64,000 nt of DNA. Source: Chitinivorax sp. PXF-14. Its GTDB lineage: Bacteria; Pseudomonadota; Gammaproteobacteria; Burkholderiales; SCOH01. Both the position numbers and the translations under genes were made by a program. The notes beneath the pieces were generated by a model. That model was not told where the DNA came from, did not search any database, and saw nothing but the letters and a program-made list of their open reading frames with translations. The stretch spans positions 1 to 64,000 of the forward strand of contig NZ_JBFNXJ010000012.1 of NCBI RefSeq assembly GCF_040812015.1, read 5' to 3'. This document shows positions 18,636 to 28,014 of this stretch, in pieces (the stretch's first letter is position 1; each line of letters begins with the position of its first letter).

Positions 18636-18687
18636 ACCAAAACACGAAACGAAACAATACATTCCACGAGATCGGAAGGAGAAGAAC

Positions 18688-19944
18688 GTGTCCAACAAAG
18701 CCTCCACAGTATTCAAGCTGCTATCCGTCGCCGGCCTGGTGACGGTGGCCCTGGCCGCCAAGGCCGGCGAAGTCGAAGTGCTGCACTGGTGGACCTCGGG
18801 TGGCGAAGCAAAAGCCGCCGCCGAGCTGAAGAAGATGATGCAATCCAAGGGCCATACCTGGAAGGACTTCGCGGTGGCCGGCGGTGGCGGCGACAACGCG
18901 ATGACCGTGCTGAAGTCGCGCGTCGTCTCCGGCAACCCGCCGGCAGCCGCCCAGATCAAGGGCCCGGCCATTCAGGAATGGGGCGATGAAGGCGTGCTGG
19001 CCAACCTCGACGACGTGGCCCAGGCCGAGCGCTGGGACCAGGTGCTGCCCAAGGTCGTGGCCGACGTGATGAAGTACAAGGGCCACTATGTCGCCGCGCC
19101 GGTCAACGTGCACCGCGTGAACTGGCTGTGGGCCAACCCGGAAGTCTTCAAGAAGGCTGGTGCCAAGATCCCGACCACCTGGAAGGAGTTCGGCGAATCG
19201 GCCGAGAAGCTGCAAAAAGCCGGCTTCATCCCGCTGGCACACGGAGGCCAGGCCTGGCAGGACGCCACCGTATTCGAAGCCGTGGCACTCGGCGTGGGCG
19301 GCCCGGAATTCTACAAGAAGGCTTTCATCCAGCTCGACCAGGGCACGATCAAGAGCGCCAAGATGGAAGAGGCGCTGAGCACCTACAAGAGCCTGAAGAA
19401 ATACACCGACAAGAACGCGCCGGGCCGTGACTGGAACCTGGCCACCGCCATGGTGATCCAGGGCAAGGCCGGCATGCAGATCATGGGCGACTGGGCCAAG
19501 GGCGAATTCCTCGCCGCGGGCAAGGTGCCGGGCAAGGACTTCATCTGCACCGCTGCACCGGGCACCAGCAATGCCTACACCTTCAACATCGACAGCTTCG
19601 CCATGTTCAAGCTGACCGGCGACGCCGCCAAGGCGCAGAAGGACCTGGCCGCCACCATCATGAGCCCGGCCTTCCAGGAGGTGTTCAACCTCAACAAGGG
19701 CTCGATCCCCGCGCGCCTGAACATGGACATGAGCAAGTTCGACGACTGCGGCAAGCAATCGTCGAAGGACTTCGTCGCCACCGCCAAGAGCAACACGCTG
19801 GTACCGAGCTGGGCGCACGGCATGGCCATGCATTCGGCCACCCAGGGCGCCTTCCAGGACACCATCTCGCAGTTCTGGAACACCGACAGCATGACCGCCA
19901 AGCAAGCGGTGGAAAAGCTCGCAGCGGCTGCTAAGGTGCAATAA
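18688..19944 (+). CDS. gtsA: Glucose/mannose-type ABC transporter, substrate-binding protein
   Basis: 418 residues, starting at GTG behind a strong GGAAGGAG site. The signal peptide is [23 protein letters not shown]. The mature protein begins [24 protein letters not shown], followed by the [20 protein letters not shown] and [16 protein letters not shown] segments. This matches, from memory, the GtsA glucose-binding protein of Pseudomonas. It collects sugar in the periplasm and delivers it to the GtsBC permease. It opens the operon gtsABCD and is followed by a long intercistronic region with hairpins, which often gives the binding protein a higher transcript level. The exact sugar (glucose, mannose, or both) is not fixed by sequence. 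Confidence 0.9.
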   Translation: MSNKASTVFKLLSVAGLVTVALAAKAGEVEVLHWWTSGGEAKAAAELKKMMQSKGHTWKDFAVAGGGGDNAMTVLKSRVVSGNPPAAAQIKGPAIQEWGDEGVLANLDDVAQAERWDQVLPKVVADVMKYKGHYVAAPVNVHRVNWLWANPEVFKKAGAKIPTTWKEFGESAEKLQKAGFIPLAHGGQAWQDATVFEAVALGVGGPEFYKKAFIQLDQGTIKSAKMEEALSTYKSLKKYTDKNAPGRDWNLATAMVIQGKAGMQIMGDWAKGEFLAAGKVPGKDFICTAAPGTSNAYTFNIDSFAMFKLTGDAAKAQKDLAATIMSPAFQEVFNLNKGSIPARLNMDMSKFDDCGKQSSKDFVATAKSNTLVPSWAHGMAMHSATQGAFQDTISQFWNTDSMTAKQAVEKLAAAAKVQ

Positions 19945-20328
19945 GCCTCTGTCGCGGGGAAGGCCTGCCTTCCCCCGTTCTACCCCGAATCAATCGAGTT
20001 ACGACCAGTCCCTGCCGTGGTCGGCAAGGTTGAGGGTGGCGCTCAAGCTGCGATTGCCGTACAGCCATGCGGCAGCAGACGAGGCACGCCCGAAGCCCCC
20101 GACCTCACTGCTGAGGCCCCGGGGAGGATTCCGGGTTCATAGCCCCGGTGGCGGCCACGCCACCGGGACTTTCTAGGCAAGACACCCGCTCGGCAAAATC
20201 GAGCAAAGCGTTCTCGGGCAAGCGGTCTAGCGGCCATCTGCCTGTTTTTTGAACGAGCACACGGCCGCCCACAAGCTCGAACGCTCGCCCTACCGTTAGT
20301 CCGCCGATCACTCGGCAAGGAGTACACA
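19945..20328 (+). other. Intercistronic region between gtsA and gtsB with two strong hairpins
   Basis: 384 bases without a gene. The stem GGGGAAGG/CCTTCCCC at 19956-19975 lies just after the gtsA stop, and a 10-base stem CCCGGTGGCG/CGCCACCGGG with a 4-base loop lies at 20144-20167. Neither has a T-tract. They probably stop 3' decay or cause partial termination, so gtsA mRNA exceeds gtsBC mRNA. A strong AAGGAG site precedes gtsB. Confidence 0.5.
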
Positions 20329-21222
20329 ATGTCAACGCAAACCGCGAACTACGGCGGGTTCGAACGCTGGCTGCCCAAACTGGTGCTGGCCCCGGCGTTC
20401 GCGCTTACCCTGGTGTTCGTCTACGGCTTCATCATCTGGAACGGCTACCTGTCGTTCACCCCGTCGCGCATCCTGCCCAACTACGAGTGGGCCGGGCTGA
20501 TCCAGTACGAACGCCTGTTCGACAACGAACGCTGGTGGGTCGCGGTCAAGAACCTCGGTATCTTCGGCGGCCTGTTCATGGGCATCTCGATGGCGCTGGG
20601 CCTGTTCCTGGCCATCCTGCTCGACCAGAAGATCCGCATGGAAGGCGCGCTGCGCACCATCTACCTGTATCCGATGGCGATGTCCTTCATCGTCACCGGC
20701 ACGGCCTGGAAGTGGATACTGAACCCCGGCTTGGGGCTTGAGCACCTGATGCACCAATGGGGCTTCGAGCAATTCACCTTCGACTGGCTGGTGAACCCCG
20801 AGATGTCGATCTACACCGTGGTCATCGCCGGCGTGTGGCAATCCTCGGGCTTCGTGATGGCCTTGTTCCTGGCCGGCCTGCGCGGCATCGACGACTCGAT
20901 CATCAAGGCGGCGCAGGTGGACGGCGCGAGCCTGCCGAAAATCTACTGGCGCATCATCATCCCCTGCCTGCGCCCGGTGTTCTTCTCGACCCTGATGATT
21001 CTCGCCCACCTGGCGATCAAGAGCTTCGACCTGGTGATGGCGCTCACCAACGGCGGCCCCGGCTTCGCCTCCGACGTGCCGGCCACCTTCATGTACGCGA
21101 TGGCCTTCACGCGTGGCCAGATCGGCATGGGCGCCGCATCGGCGATGATGATGCTGGCCACCATCGCCGCCCTCGTCGTGCCCTATCTGTATTCCGAACT
21201 CAGAGGTAGCAAAAATGGCTAA
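20329..21222 (+). CDS. gtsB: Sugar ABC transporter permease (MalF-like)
   Basis: 297 residues, six predicted membrane helices. The inner-membrane permease motif for contact with the ATPase (EAA loop) is present as AAQVDGASLPKIYWRIIIPCLRP at about residues 200-222. It pairs with GtsC to form the channel of the glucose-type importer. The start is the ATG at 20329 with AAGGAG. It overlaps gtsC by eight bases, so both are translated together. It belongs to the CUT1 carbohydrate family and has the length normal for these permeases. Confidence 0.9.
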   Translation: MSTQTANYGGFERWLPKLVLAPAFALTLVFVYGFIIWNGYLSFTPSRILPNYEWAGLIQYERLFDNERWWVAVKNLGIFGGLFMGISMALGLFLAILLDQKIRMEGALRTIYLYPMAMSFIVTGTAWKWILNPGLGLEHLMHQWGFEQFTFDWLVNPEMSIYTVVIAGVWQSSGFVMALFLAGLRGIDDSIIKAAQVDGASLPKIYWRIIIPCLRPVFFSTLMILAHLAIKSFDLVMALTNGGPGFASDVPATFMYAMAFTRGQIGMGAASAMMMLATIAALVVPYLYSELRGSKNG

Positions 21223-22162
21223 TACGCAAACGCTGGCGGCTTCCGCCAATACCGTGGCCATGGGCACGCCGCGCGCCGCAGACGGCGGGCAGACGGCCGC
21301 CGCGCACAGCTGGCTGCCCAAGCCGGGCCGCTTCATCCTCTACGCCGTGCTGTTCATCGTCGCGCTGTACTACCTGCTGCCGATGTACGTCATGCTCGTC
21401 ACCTCGCTCAAGAGCATGGACGAGGTTCGCGCCGGCAACCTGCTGTCGATGCCGACCGACCCGACCGTGGCCGCCTGGGTCAAGGCCTGGGGCGAGGCCT
21501 GTACCGGCGTGTCGTGCGGGGGGCTCAAGGGCTTCTTCTGGAACTCGGTGCGGATGGTTGTCCCGGCCGTGCTGATCTCGACCATGATGGGTGCGATCAA
21601 CGGCTACATCCTGTCGAAATGGCGCTTCCGCGGCTCCGAGGTGATCTTCGCGATGATGCTGTTCGGCGTGTTCATGCCGCTGCAGGTGATCCTGCTGCCG
21701 ATGGCGCAGACGCTGGGCTGGCTCGGCCTCGCGCGCTCGGTGCTGGGCCTGATCGTGGTCCACTGCATCATGGGCATCGCCTCGACCACGCTGTTCTTCC
21801 GCAACTACTACGTGGGCATCCCCGATGAGCTGGTGAAAGCCGCCACGCTCGATGGTGCGGGCTTCTGGAAGATTTTCTTCCGCATCATCCTGCCGCTATC
21901 GACGCCGATCATCATGGTGACGCTGATCTGGCAGTTCACCAATATCTGGAACGACTTCCTGTTCGGCGTGGTGTTCTCGGCCGGCGATTCGCAGCCGATC
22001 ACGGTGGGCTTGAACAACCTCGCCAACACCTCGTCGAGTGTCAAGGAATACAACGTGGACATGGCTGCGGCCATCATCGCCGGCCTACCGACGCTGTTCG
22101 TCTACGTCGTCGCTGGCAAGTACTTCGTGCGCGGGCTGACGGCCGGCGCGGTCAAGGGTTAA
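21215..22162 (+). CDS. gtsC: Sugar ABC transporter permease (MalG-like)
   Basis: 315 residues, six membrane helices after a hydrophilic N-terminus of about 40 residues. The EAA loop is AATLDGAGFWKIFFRIILPLSTP. It forms the permease heterodimer with GtsB; its start lies within the gtsB end (8-base overlap). The longer N-terminus, with many Ala/Thr residues, is a little unusual for the family. The segment from GRFILYAVLFIVALYYLLPMYVMLVTSLKS onward is typical. Confidence 0.9.
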   Translation: MANTQTLAASANTVAMGTPRAADGGQTAAAHSWLPKPGRFILYAVLFIVALYYLLPMYVMLVTSLKSMDEVRAGNLLSMPTDPTVAAWVKAWGEACTGVSCGGLKGFFWNSVRMVVPAVLISTMMGAINGYILSKWRFRGSEVIFAMMLFGVFMPLQVILLPMAQTLGWLGLARSVLGLIVVHCIMGIASTTLFFRNYYVGIPDELVKAATLDGAGFWKIFFRIILPLSTPIIMVTLIWQFTNIWNDFLFGVVFSAGDSQPITVGLNNLANTSSSVKEYNVDMAAAIIAGLPTLFVYVVAGKYFVRGLTAGAVKG

Positions 22163-22264
22163 GAAACAGCCCTCGGCCTTGCTGCGCGGCGATCGCGCCA
22201 GGCCATGAGCGGTTTTCCATGAATCAAAGGTGACGGCCCGACCGCACCGCGCAGGAGACACATC

Positions 22265-23380
<1,116 letters not shown>

Positions 23381-23412
23381 ACGGCGACGCCCGCCTTCGC
23401 ATGCGACCAGAC

Positions 23413-23448
23413 ACGGGCCGGCCTGCCTCGCGCAACCGGCCCGTTTTC
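23413..23448 (+). terminator. Probable terminator after gtsD
   Basis: Arms ACGGGCCGG (23413-23421) and CCGGCCCGT (23436-23444) enclose a 14-base loop, followed by TTTTCC. The tail is short, so read-through into the AGE gene is possible. Confidence 0.6.
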
Positions 23449-23470
23449 CTAGCGCCAGCCGAGATTCACC

Positions 23471-24658
23471 ATGTCCGCCGATTTCCGTTCCCGCGACTTC
23501 CTGCTCGATCACATCCGCCGCACCATGGCGTTCTACCACCCGCAGGCCATCGACCCGGCCGGCGGCTTCTACCACTTCTTCCGTGACGATGGCAGCGTGT
23601 ACGACCGCCACCAGCGCCACCTGGTATCGAGCACGCGCTTCATCTTCAACTATGCGATGGCCTACCGCCAGTTCGGCGATCCAGCCTATCTCGCCGCAGT
23701 GCGCCACGGCCTGCGCTTCCTGCGCGAACGGCACCGCCAGGCCGACACCGGCGGCTATGCCTGGCTGCTGCAGGACGGGCAGGTGGCCGACGGCACCAAC
23801 CACTGCTACGGCTTGGCCTTCGTGCTGCTGGCCTATGCGCATGCGGTGATGGCCGGTGTCGCCGAGGCCCGCCCCTGGCTCGACGAAACCTATGCGCTGA
23901 TGGAGCAGCGCTTCTGGCAGCCCCGGCACGGCCTGTATGCAGACGAGGCCAGCGCGGACTGGTCCACGCTGTCGCCGTATCGGGGCCAGAACGCCAATAT
24001 GCACAGCTGCGAGGCCTTGCTGGCGGCCTATGAGGCAACCGGTGAAGCGCCCTACCTGGCGCGTGCCTACCAGCTCGCCGACCACATCACGCGGCGCCAG
24101 GCCGCACTGGCGGGCGGCCTGATCTGGGAGCATTACCACGCCGACTGGTCGGTGGATTGGGACTACAACCGCGACGACAAGAGCAACATCTTCCGCCCCT
24201 GGGGCTACCAGCCCGGCCACCTGACCGAGTGGGCCAAGCTGCTGCTGATCCTCGAACGCCACCGCCCCACGCCGTGGCTTGCCGGGCGCGCGGTCGAGCT
24301 GTTCGACGCGGCGATGCGCCACGCCTGGGATCGCGAGCACGACGGCCTGCACTACGGCTTCGGCCCCGATGGCAGCATCTGCGACGGCGACAAGTATTTC
24401 TGGGTGCAGGCCGAGAGCCTGGCCGCCGCCGCCCTGCTCGCCCGGCGCACCGGCGAGGCACGTTTCTGGTACGACTACGAGCGGCTGTGGGACTACAGCT
24501 GGCGCTATCTCGTTGACCACCGGCATGGCGCCTGGTACCGCATATTGAGCCCGGACAACCACAAGCTCGGCGACGAAAAGAGCCCGGCTGGCAAGACCGA
24601 TTACCACACGATGGGGGCCTGCTACGAGGTGCTCAACGCGCTGCCGGCCGGGGCGTGA
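23471..24658 (+). CDS. AGE-family sugar epimerase/isomerase, probably D-mannose isomerase
   Basis: 395 residues of the (alpha/alpha)6-barrel N-acylglucosamine 2-epimerase family. Family motifs are intact: DRHQRHLVSSTRFIFNYA, ADGTNHCYGLAFVLLAYAHA, QNANMHSCEALLAAYEAT, RPWGYQPGHLTEWAKLLL, DKYFWVQAESLAAAALL and KTDYHTMGACYEV, which supply the catalytic histidines. The motif set is closest to D-mannose isomerases that make fructose from mannose. Standing right behind gtsABCD, it would feed imported mannose into fructose metabolism. An epimerase of N-acetylglucosamine or cellobiose is less likely from the motifs. Cytoplasmic. Confidence 0.85.
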   Translation: MSADFRSRDFLLDHIRRTMAFYHPQAIDPAGGFYHFFRDDGSVYDRHQRHLVSSTRFIFNYAMAYRQFGDPAYLAAVRHGLRFLRERHRQADTGGYAWLLQDGQVADGTNHCYGLAFVLLAYAHAVMAGVAEARPWLDETYALMEQRFWQPRHGLYADEASADWSTLSPYRGQNANMHSCEALLAAYEATGEAPYLARAYQLADHITRRQAALAGGLIWEHYHADWSVDWDYNRDDKSNIFRPWGYQPGHLTEWAKLLLILERHRPTPWLAGRAVELFDAAMRHAWDREHDGLHYGFGPDGSICDGDKYFWVQAESLAAAALLARRTGEARFWYDYERLWDYSWRYLVDHRHGAWYRILSPDNHKLGDEKSPAGKTDYHTMGACYEVLNALPAGA

Positions 24659-24712
24659 CATGCCAGCGCGCGCTGGTTATGCTGCGGGCCTCTCGACTGC
24701 CCACGCCCGACC

Positions 24713-25354
24713 ATGACGCCAGACCAACTGATCGCCGAACTGCAAGCCTTCGAAGGCAACGACCGCCTGTTCAACCCGTGGCGCGAACGCTGCCGCGAGT
24801 ACGACCTGTTCGACGACGCGCCGCAGCAGAAGGCAGCGCGCCTCAAGGCGCACCTCGACAACCCCGGCGCCAGACTGGTGCTGCTCGGCGAGGCCGCCGG
24901 CTATCAGGGCTGCCGCTATTCGGGCATCACCTTCACCAGCGAAGCGATGATGCTCGAACGCGCGCTGCCGCGCCTGCCAAGGCTCGATCACCGGCTGACC
25001 AGCCGCGAGCGGCCGTTCCGCGAGCCCTCGGCCACCATCGTCTGGGGCGCGTTGTACGAGCTGGGGCTGCAGGACTCGACTATCCTGTGGAATACGCTGC
25101 CGTTTCACCCGATCAAGGGCGAGGCGCTCAGCAACCGCACGCCCAGCACCAGCGAGATCAAGCTCGGTGCCGGTTATCTGGCAATGCTGCTGGCGATGCT
25201 GCAGCCGGACGTGAAGCTGATCGCCGTCGGCAACAAGGCGCGTGAAGCGCTCGAACTGATCGGCGTCACGCCTTATGCGGCGGTGCGCCACCCGGCGATG
25301 GGCGGCGCCAACCAGTTCCGCGACGGCATGCGGCAGATCGCAGCCACGCTTTGA
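24713..25354 (+). CDS. Uracil-DNA-glycosylase-superfamily protein
   Basis: 213 residues. The LVLLGEAAGYQGCRYSGITFTSE segment, the NTLPFHP motif and the ending RHPAMGGANQFRDGM are arranged as in the uracil-DNA glycosylase superfamily. It has no iron-sulfur cysteine set, so it is not of the family-4 type. The protein may remove damaged bases, but its substrate is not clear. Alone on the plus strand; no operon partner. Confidence 0.75.
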   Translation: MTPDQLIAELQAFEGNDRLFNPWRERCREYDLFDDAPQQKAARLKAHLDNPGARLVLLGEAAGYQGCRYSGITFTSEAMMLERALPRLPRLDHRLTSRERPFREPSATIVWGALYELGLQDSTILWNTLPFHPIKGEALSNRTPSTSEIKLGAGYLAMLLAMLQPDVKLIAVGNKAREALELIGVTPYAAVRHPAMGGANQFRDGMRQIAATL

Positions 25355-25493
25355 AACCGGAAACGCGCTAGAATGCCGGGCAGGTGATTCAGGTAGTTTT
25401 ACAACAACCAGCCTGGGGCGGCCTTGTCCGCCATCAGGCCGCGCCCGGGCCCACACCCGGTCGCCACCATCGACGATAACGAGGAGACAATAC

Positions 25494-26357
25494 ATGCCCC
25501 GCCGCGTAAGCCTTATCCCGGCTCTCTTGTTGACACTCGGCCTGGCGGCCCCCGCAGCCCAGGCCGAGGGCATTCTGAATTCGCTGTTCGGCAAGTCGAA
25601 CGACAATCAGGCCCAGGCCAACTCCGACACGCTGTTCAAGGATTCGGAATTTGACTACGTCAAGCTGGTGCCGGCTGATGGTAGCGGCAACCAGCAGCCA
25701 GCCACGGTCGATGTCGAAACCGTACGCGCAACGCTCAAGCTGGTCGAGCTGCAAGACGGTAAGCACCGCTACCCGCTGTTCACCGACGAAGAACGCGCCA
25801 CGCTCGGCGACGCCTTCAGCCGTGGCTTTGCCCGCGCCGGTGCCAGCCAGGACATGGTGTTCCTGAGCTCAGACCGCCACGGCGCAATCGGCCTGCTCGC
25901 GCCCAAGCTCGGCACCAGCGGCCGCGTCTTCATCCGCGACGGCATGCTCAACCTGATCGTCGGCGACGCGCATGTCGAATACCAGTCGCAGTACCGCATG
26001 ACCAAGTTCATGTACCCGTTCCAGCTCGGCGAGCGGGGCCGGGCCTCCAAGGTGCAGCTGAAGCTGGCAGCCGGCGCCGAAGGCGCGGGTGCCCATCTGC
26101 TGCGCGGCGACTGGGTGGCCCTGCCGCTGACCGCCGCCGTACCGGCACCGGCGGCACGCCCGGCGCCCGCACCGGCTCCCGTCCCCAGCGCAACGGCACC
26201 GGCCGCACCCGCCGCCGCACCGATGGCCATGCCGATGATGCGCGACGGCCGCAGCGTGGAAGAACGCCTGCGCACGCTGCAGGGCCTGCGCGACAAGGGC
26301 CTAGTGAGCGACGACGAGTATCGCCAGAAGCGCATCGACATCCTCAAGGACCTCTGA
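25494..26357 (+). CDS. Exported protein with C-terminal SHOCT domain
   Basis: 287 residues. The start ATG 25494 follows AACGAGGAGAC; the frame is open upstream. A signal peptide (to AQAEG, about residue 22) leads a beta-rich middle part of unknown family, then an Ala/Pro linker at about 210-245, then a short helical domain at the end (EERLRTLQGLRDKGLVSDDEYRQKRIDIL), which is a typical SHOCT domain. SHOCT ends often mediate oligomerisation or membrane association. Function unknown. The middle part has no catalytic signature that I recognise. Confidence 0.75.
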   Translation: MPRRVSLIPALLLTLGLAAPAAQAEGILNSLFGKSNDNQAQANSDTLFKDSEFDYVKLVPADGSGNQQPATVDVETVRATLKLVELQDGKHRYPLFTDEERATLGDAFSRGFARAGASQDMVFLSSDRHGAIGLLAPKLGTSGRVFIRDGMLNLIVGDAHVEYQSQYRMTKFMYPFQLGERGRASKVQLKLAAGAEGAGAHLLRGDWVALPLTAAVPAPAARPAPAPAPVPSATAPAAPAAAPMAMPMMRDGRSVEERLRTLQGLRDKGLVSDDEYRQKRIDILKDL

Positions 26358-26395
26358 TCCAGATCCTGTCTGCCGCGGTTTGAGGCGGCGATCGC

Positions 26396-26433
26396 CGGCC
26401 TGGGTGGAACGACAAGCACCCAGGCCGATTTTC
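26396..26433 (+). terminator. Terminator of the SHOCT-protein gene
   Basis: An 11-base perfect stem CGGCCTGGGTG/CACCCAGGCCG with a 10-base loop is followed by ATTTTC. It lies about 40 bases after the stop codon. Confidence 0.75.
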
Positions 26434-26789
26434 ATGCAGGCGCCCATGCACCCAGCCTGGCGCCCTTCGCCCTGCTCACACGCCGCCGCTGTTCGCCCGC
26501 GACGTGAGCCACGCCGCCCTTGCACCCGCCCCATCCACCCCGAGCCCGATCTCCACATTCTCGGTACTGCCGCCGAGTCGGGCCCGCCGCTCATTGCCTA
26601 CTACCGGCCCGGCCATTTCGAGGCCGGCATTCCCGCTCGGGCGCGGTACCGACGGCCGATCTGCGCTGCATGTGTTGAAAGCGATCTGAAAGCTGGGGCC
26701 GCCTATGATGGCGCCGCCTCACCCCAAGGATGAGGTACGGCCCGTTGAGCAGGCCGTCCACAACACAATGGATGCAGGAGATCAGTCGT
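26434..26789. other. Spacer upstream of the porin gene
   Basis: About 350 bases of GC-rich DNA without a convincing gene. The nearest promoter-like motif is TATGAT at about 26704, but no -35 box is at a proper distance. Weak open frames lack ribosome sites. Confidence 0.4.
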
Positions 26790-27824
26790 ATGCAGAAACT
26801 CACCGCGGCCCTGTTGGCCGGTGCAGTCATCGCCCCCGTCGTGGCCCATGCCGATGCCGGCAATGTCACGATCTACGGCCGCATGAACGTCGGCGTCGAG
26901 TACACCGACAACGGCGACGTCAGCAAGACACGCGTCGCCAACGCGACCTCGCGTATCGGCTTCAAGGGCAATGAGGAGCTAGGCAACGGCCTCAAGGCGA
27001 TCTGGCAGGTGGAAAGCCTGATCCGTCCCGACGAGGCCCAGCCGACGGATGGCTTCGCCACGCGCAACAGCTATGTCGGGCTCGCCAGTAGCCTGGGCTC
27101 GGTCAAGCTGGGCCGTATCGACAGCCCCTACAAGGACATCGGCGGCGTGCTCAATCCGTTCGGCGGCACCACCGCCGACTTTTACGGTGCGCCGGCGCCG
27201 TTTCACCGCATGGACGTGCGGGCCAAGAACTCGGTGCTGCTGCAAAGCACCACCGTCGACGGGCTGCAAGGCCAGGCCATGTGGGCGACCGCCGAAAACA
27301 AGGATGGCAAGGGCCTCAACAGCCAGCTCTGGGGCGCCGCACTGACCTATACGCAGGCGGCGGTCGAGGGCGGCATCGCCTACCAGAAGCATCAGGATGC
27401 CGACGTGGCCTTCAACGTCGCCGACGGCAACGAGGCGGAAGGCGTGTTTGCCTATGTGTCGGCCCAGTTCGGCCCGGCACGCCTCGGCGTCGGGGTGGAC
27501 ACCACGACAGAGAAGACCGCCACCACCAGCAAGCAACGCCAGACCGGCTGGGCCGTGGGCGGCACCTACCAGGTCAGCGATGCGGTGCAGCTGCGCGCGG
27601 CCTACGTCGTGCTCGGCGACAAGGGCAGCCAGGCCGACAGCGGTGCGCGGCAGTACGCGGCCGGCGTCTACTATGCGTTTTCCAAGCGTACCGGCCTGCT
27701 CGCCTACAGCACCGGCATCGACAACGACAGCGCGGCCAACTTCAACTTTGGCGTCAACAGCCTGGGCGCGACGGTCGGCAAAGACCCGAAAGCCCATGGC
27801 GTGCTGATCATGCATAGCTTCTAA
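26790..27824 (+). CDS. Gram-negative outer-membrane porin (Neisseria/OmpC type)
   Basis: 344 residues with a signal peptide (MQKLTAALLAGAVIAPVVAHA). The mature start GNVTIYGRMNVGVEY is the classic first strand of betaproteobacterial porins, and ATSRIGFKGNEELGNGLKAIWQVES and FATRNSYVGLASSLGSVKLGR follow in the family order. The C-terminus ends in an aromatic residue (HSF), needed for BAM-assisted insertion. It forms a trimeric 16-strand channel for small solutes. The start is chosen by the signal peptide; the frame extends upstream. It is a single-gene unit with its own terminator. Confidence 0.93.
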   Translation: MQKLTAALLAGAVIAPVVAHADAGNVTIYGRMNVGVEYTDNGDVSKTRVANATSRIGFKGNEELGNGLKAIWQVESLIRPDEAQPTDGFATRNSYVGLASSLGSVKLGRIDSPYKDIGGVLNPFGGTTADFYGAPAPFHRMDVRAKNSVLLQSTTVDGLQGQAMWATAENKDGKGLNSQLWGAALTYTQAAVEGGIAYQKHQDADVAFNVADGNEAEGVFAYVSAQFGPARLGVGVDTTTEKTATTSKQRQTGWAVGGTYQVSDAVQLRAAYVVLGDKGSQADSGARQYAAGVYYAFSKRTGLLAYSTGIDNDSAANFNFGVNSLGATVGKDPKAHGVLIMHSF

Positions 27825-27850
27825 GCCTCACCCGCTGGCACCACGCCAGC

Positions 27851-27894
27851 CCGGCCCGGCACTTCTACGGGGTGGTGCCGGGCCGGCTGCCTTT
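27851..27894 (+). terminator. Terminator of the porin gene
   Basis: A 12-base perfect GC-rich stem (27851-27862 with 27875-27886) has a 12-base loop and a short tail CTGCCTTT. The T-tract is weak. Confidence 0.6.
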
Positions 27895-28014
27895 ATGGCC
27901 GGGCAGCGCGAGCCCCGGCCTCAGCACTGACATGTTCGTGCAATCTCCACGTCAACGGCCCGTCACCGGGCCCGGCTAGCATGTTGCGGCTTTCTACAAC
28001 AACGGAGATTGACC

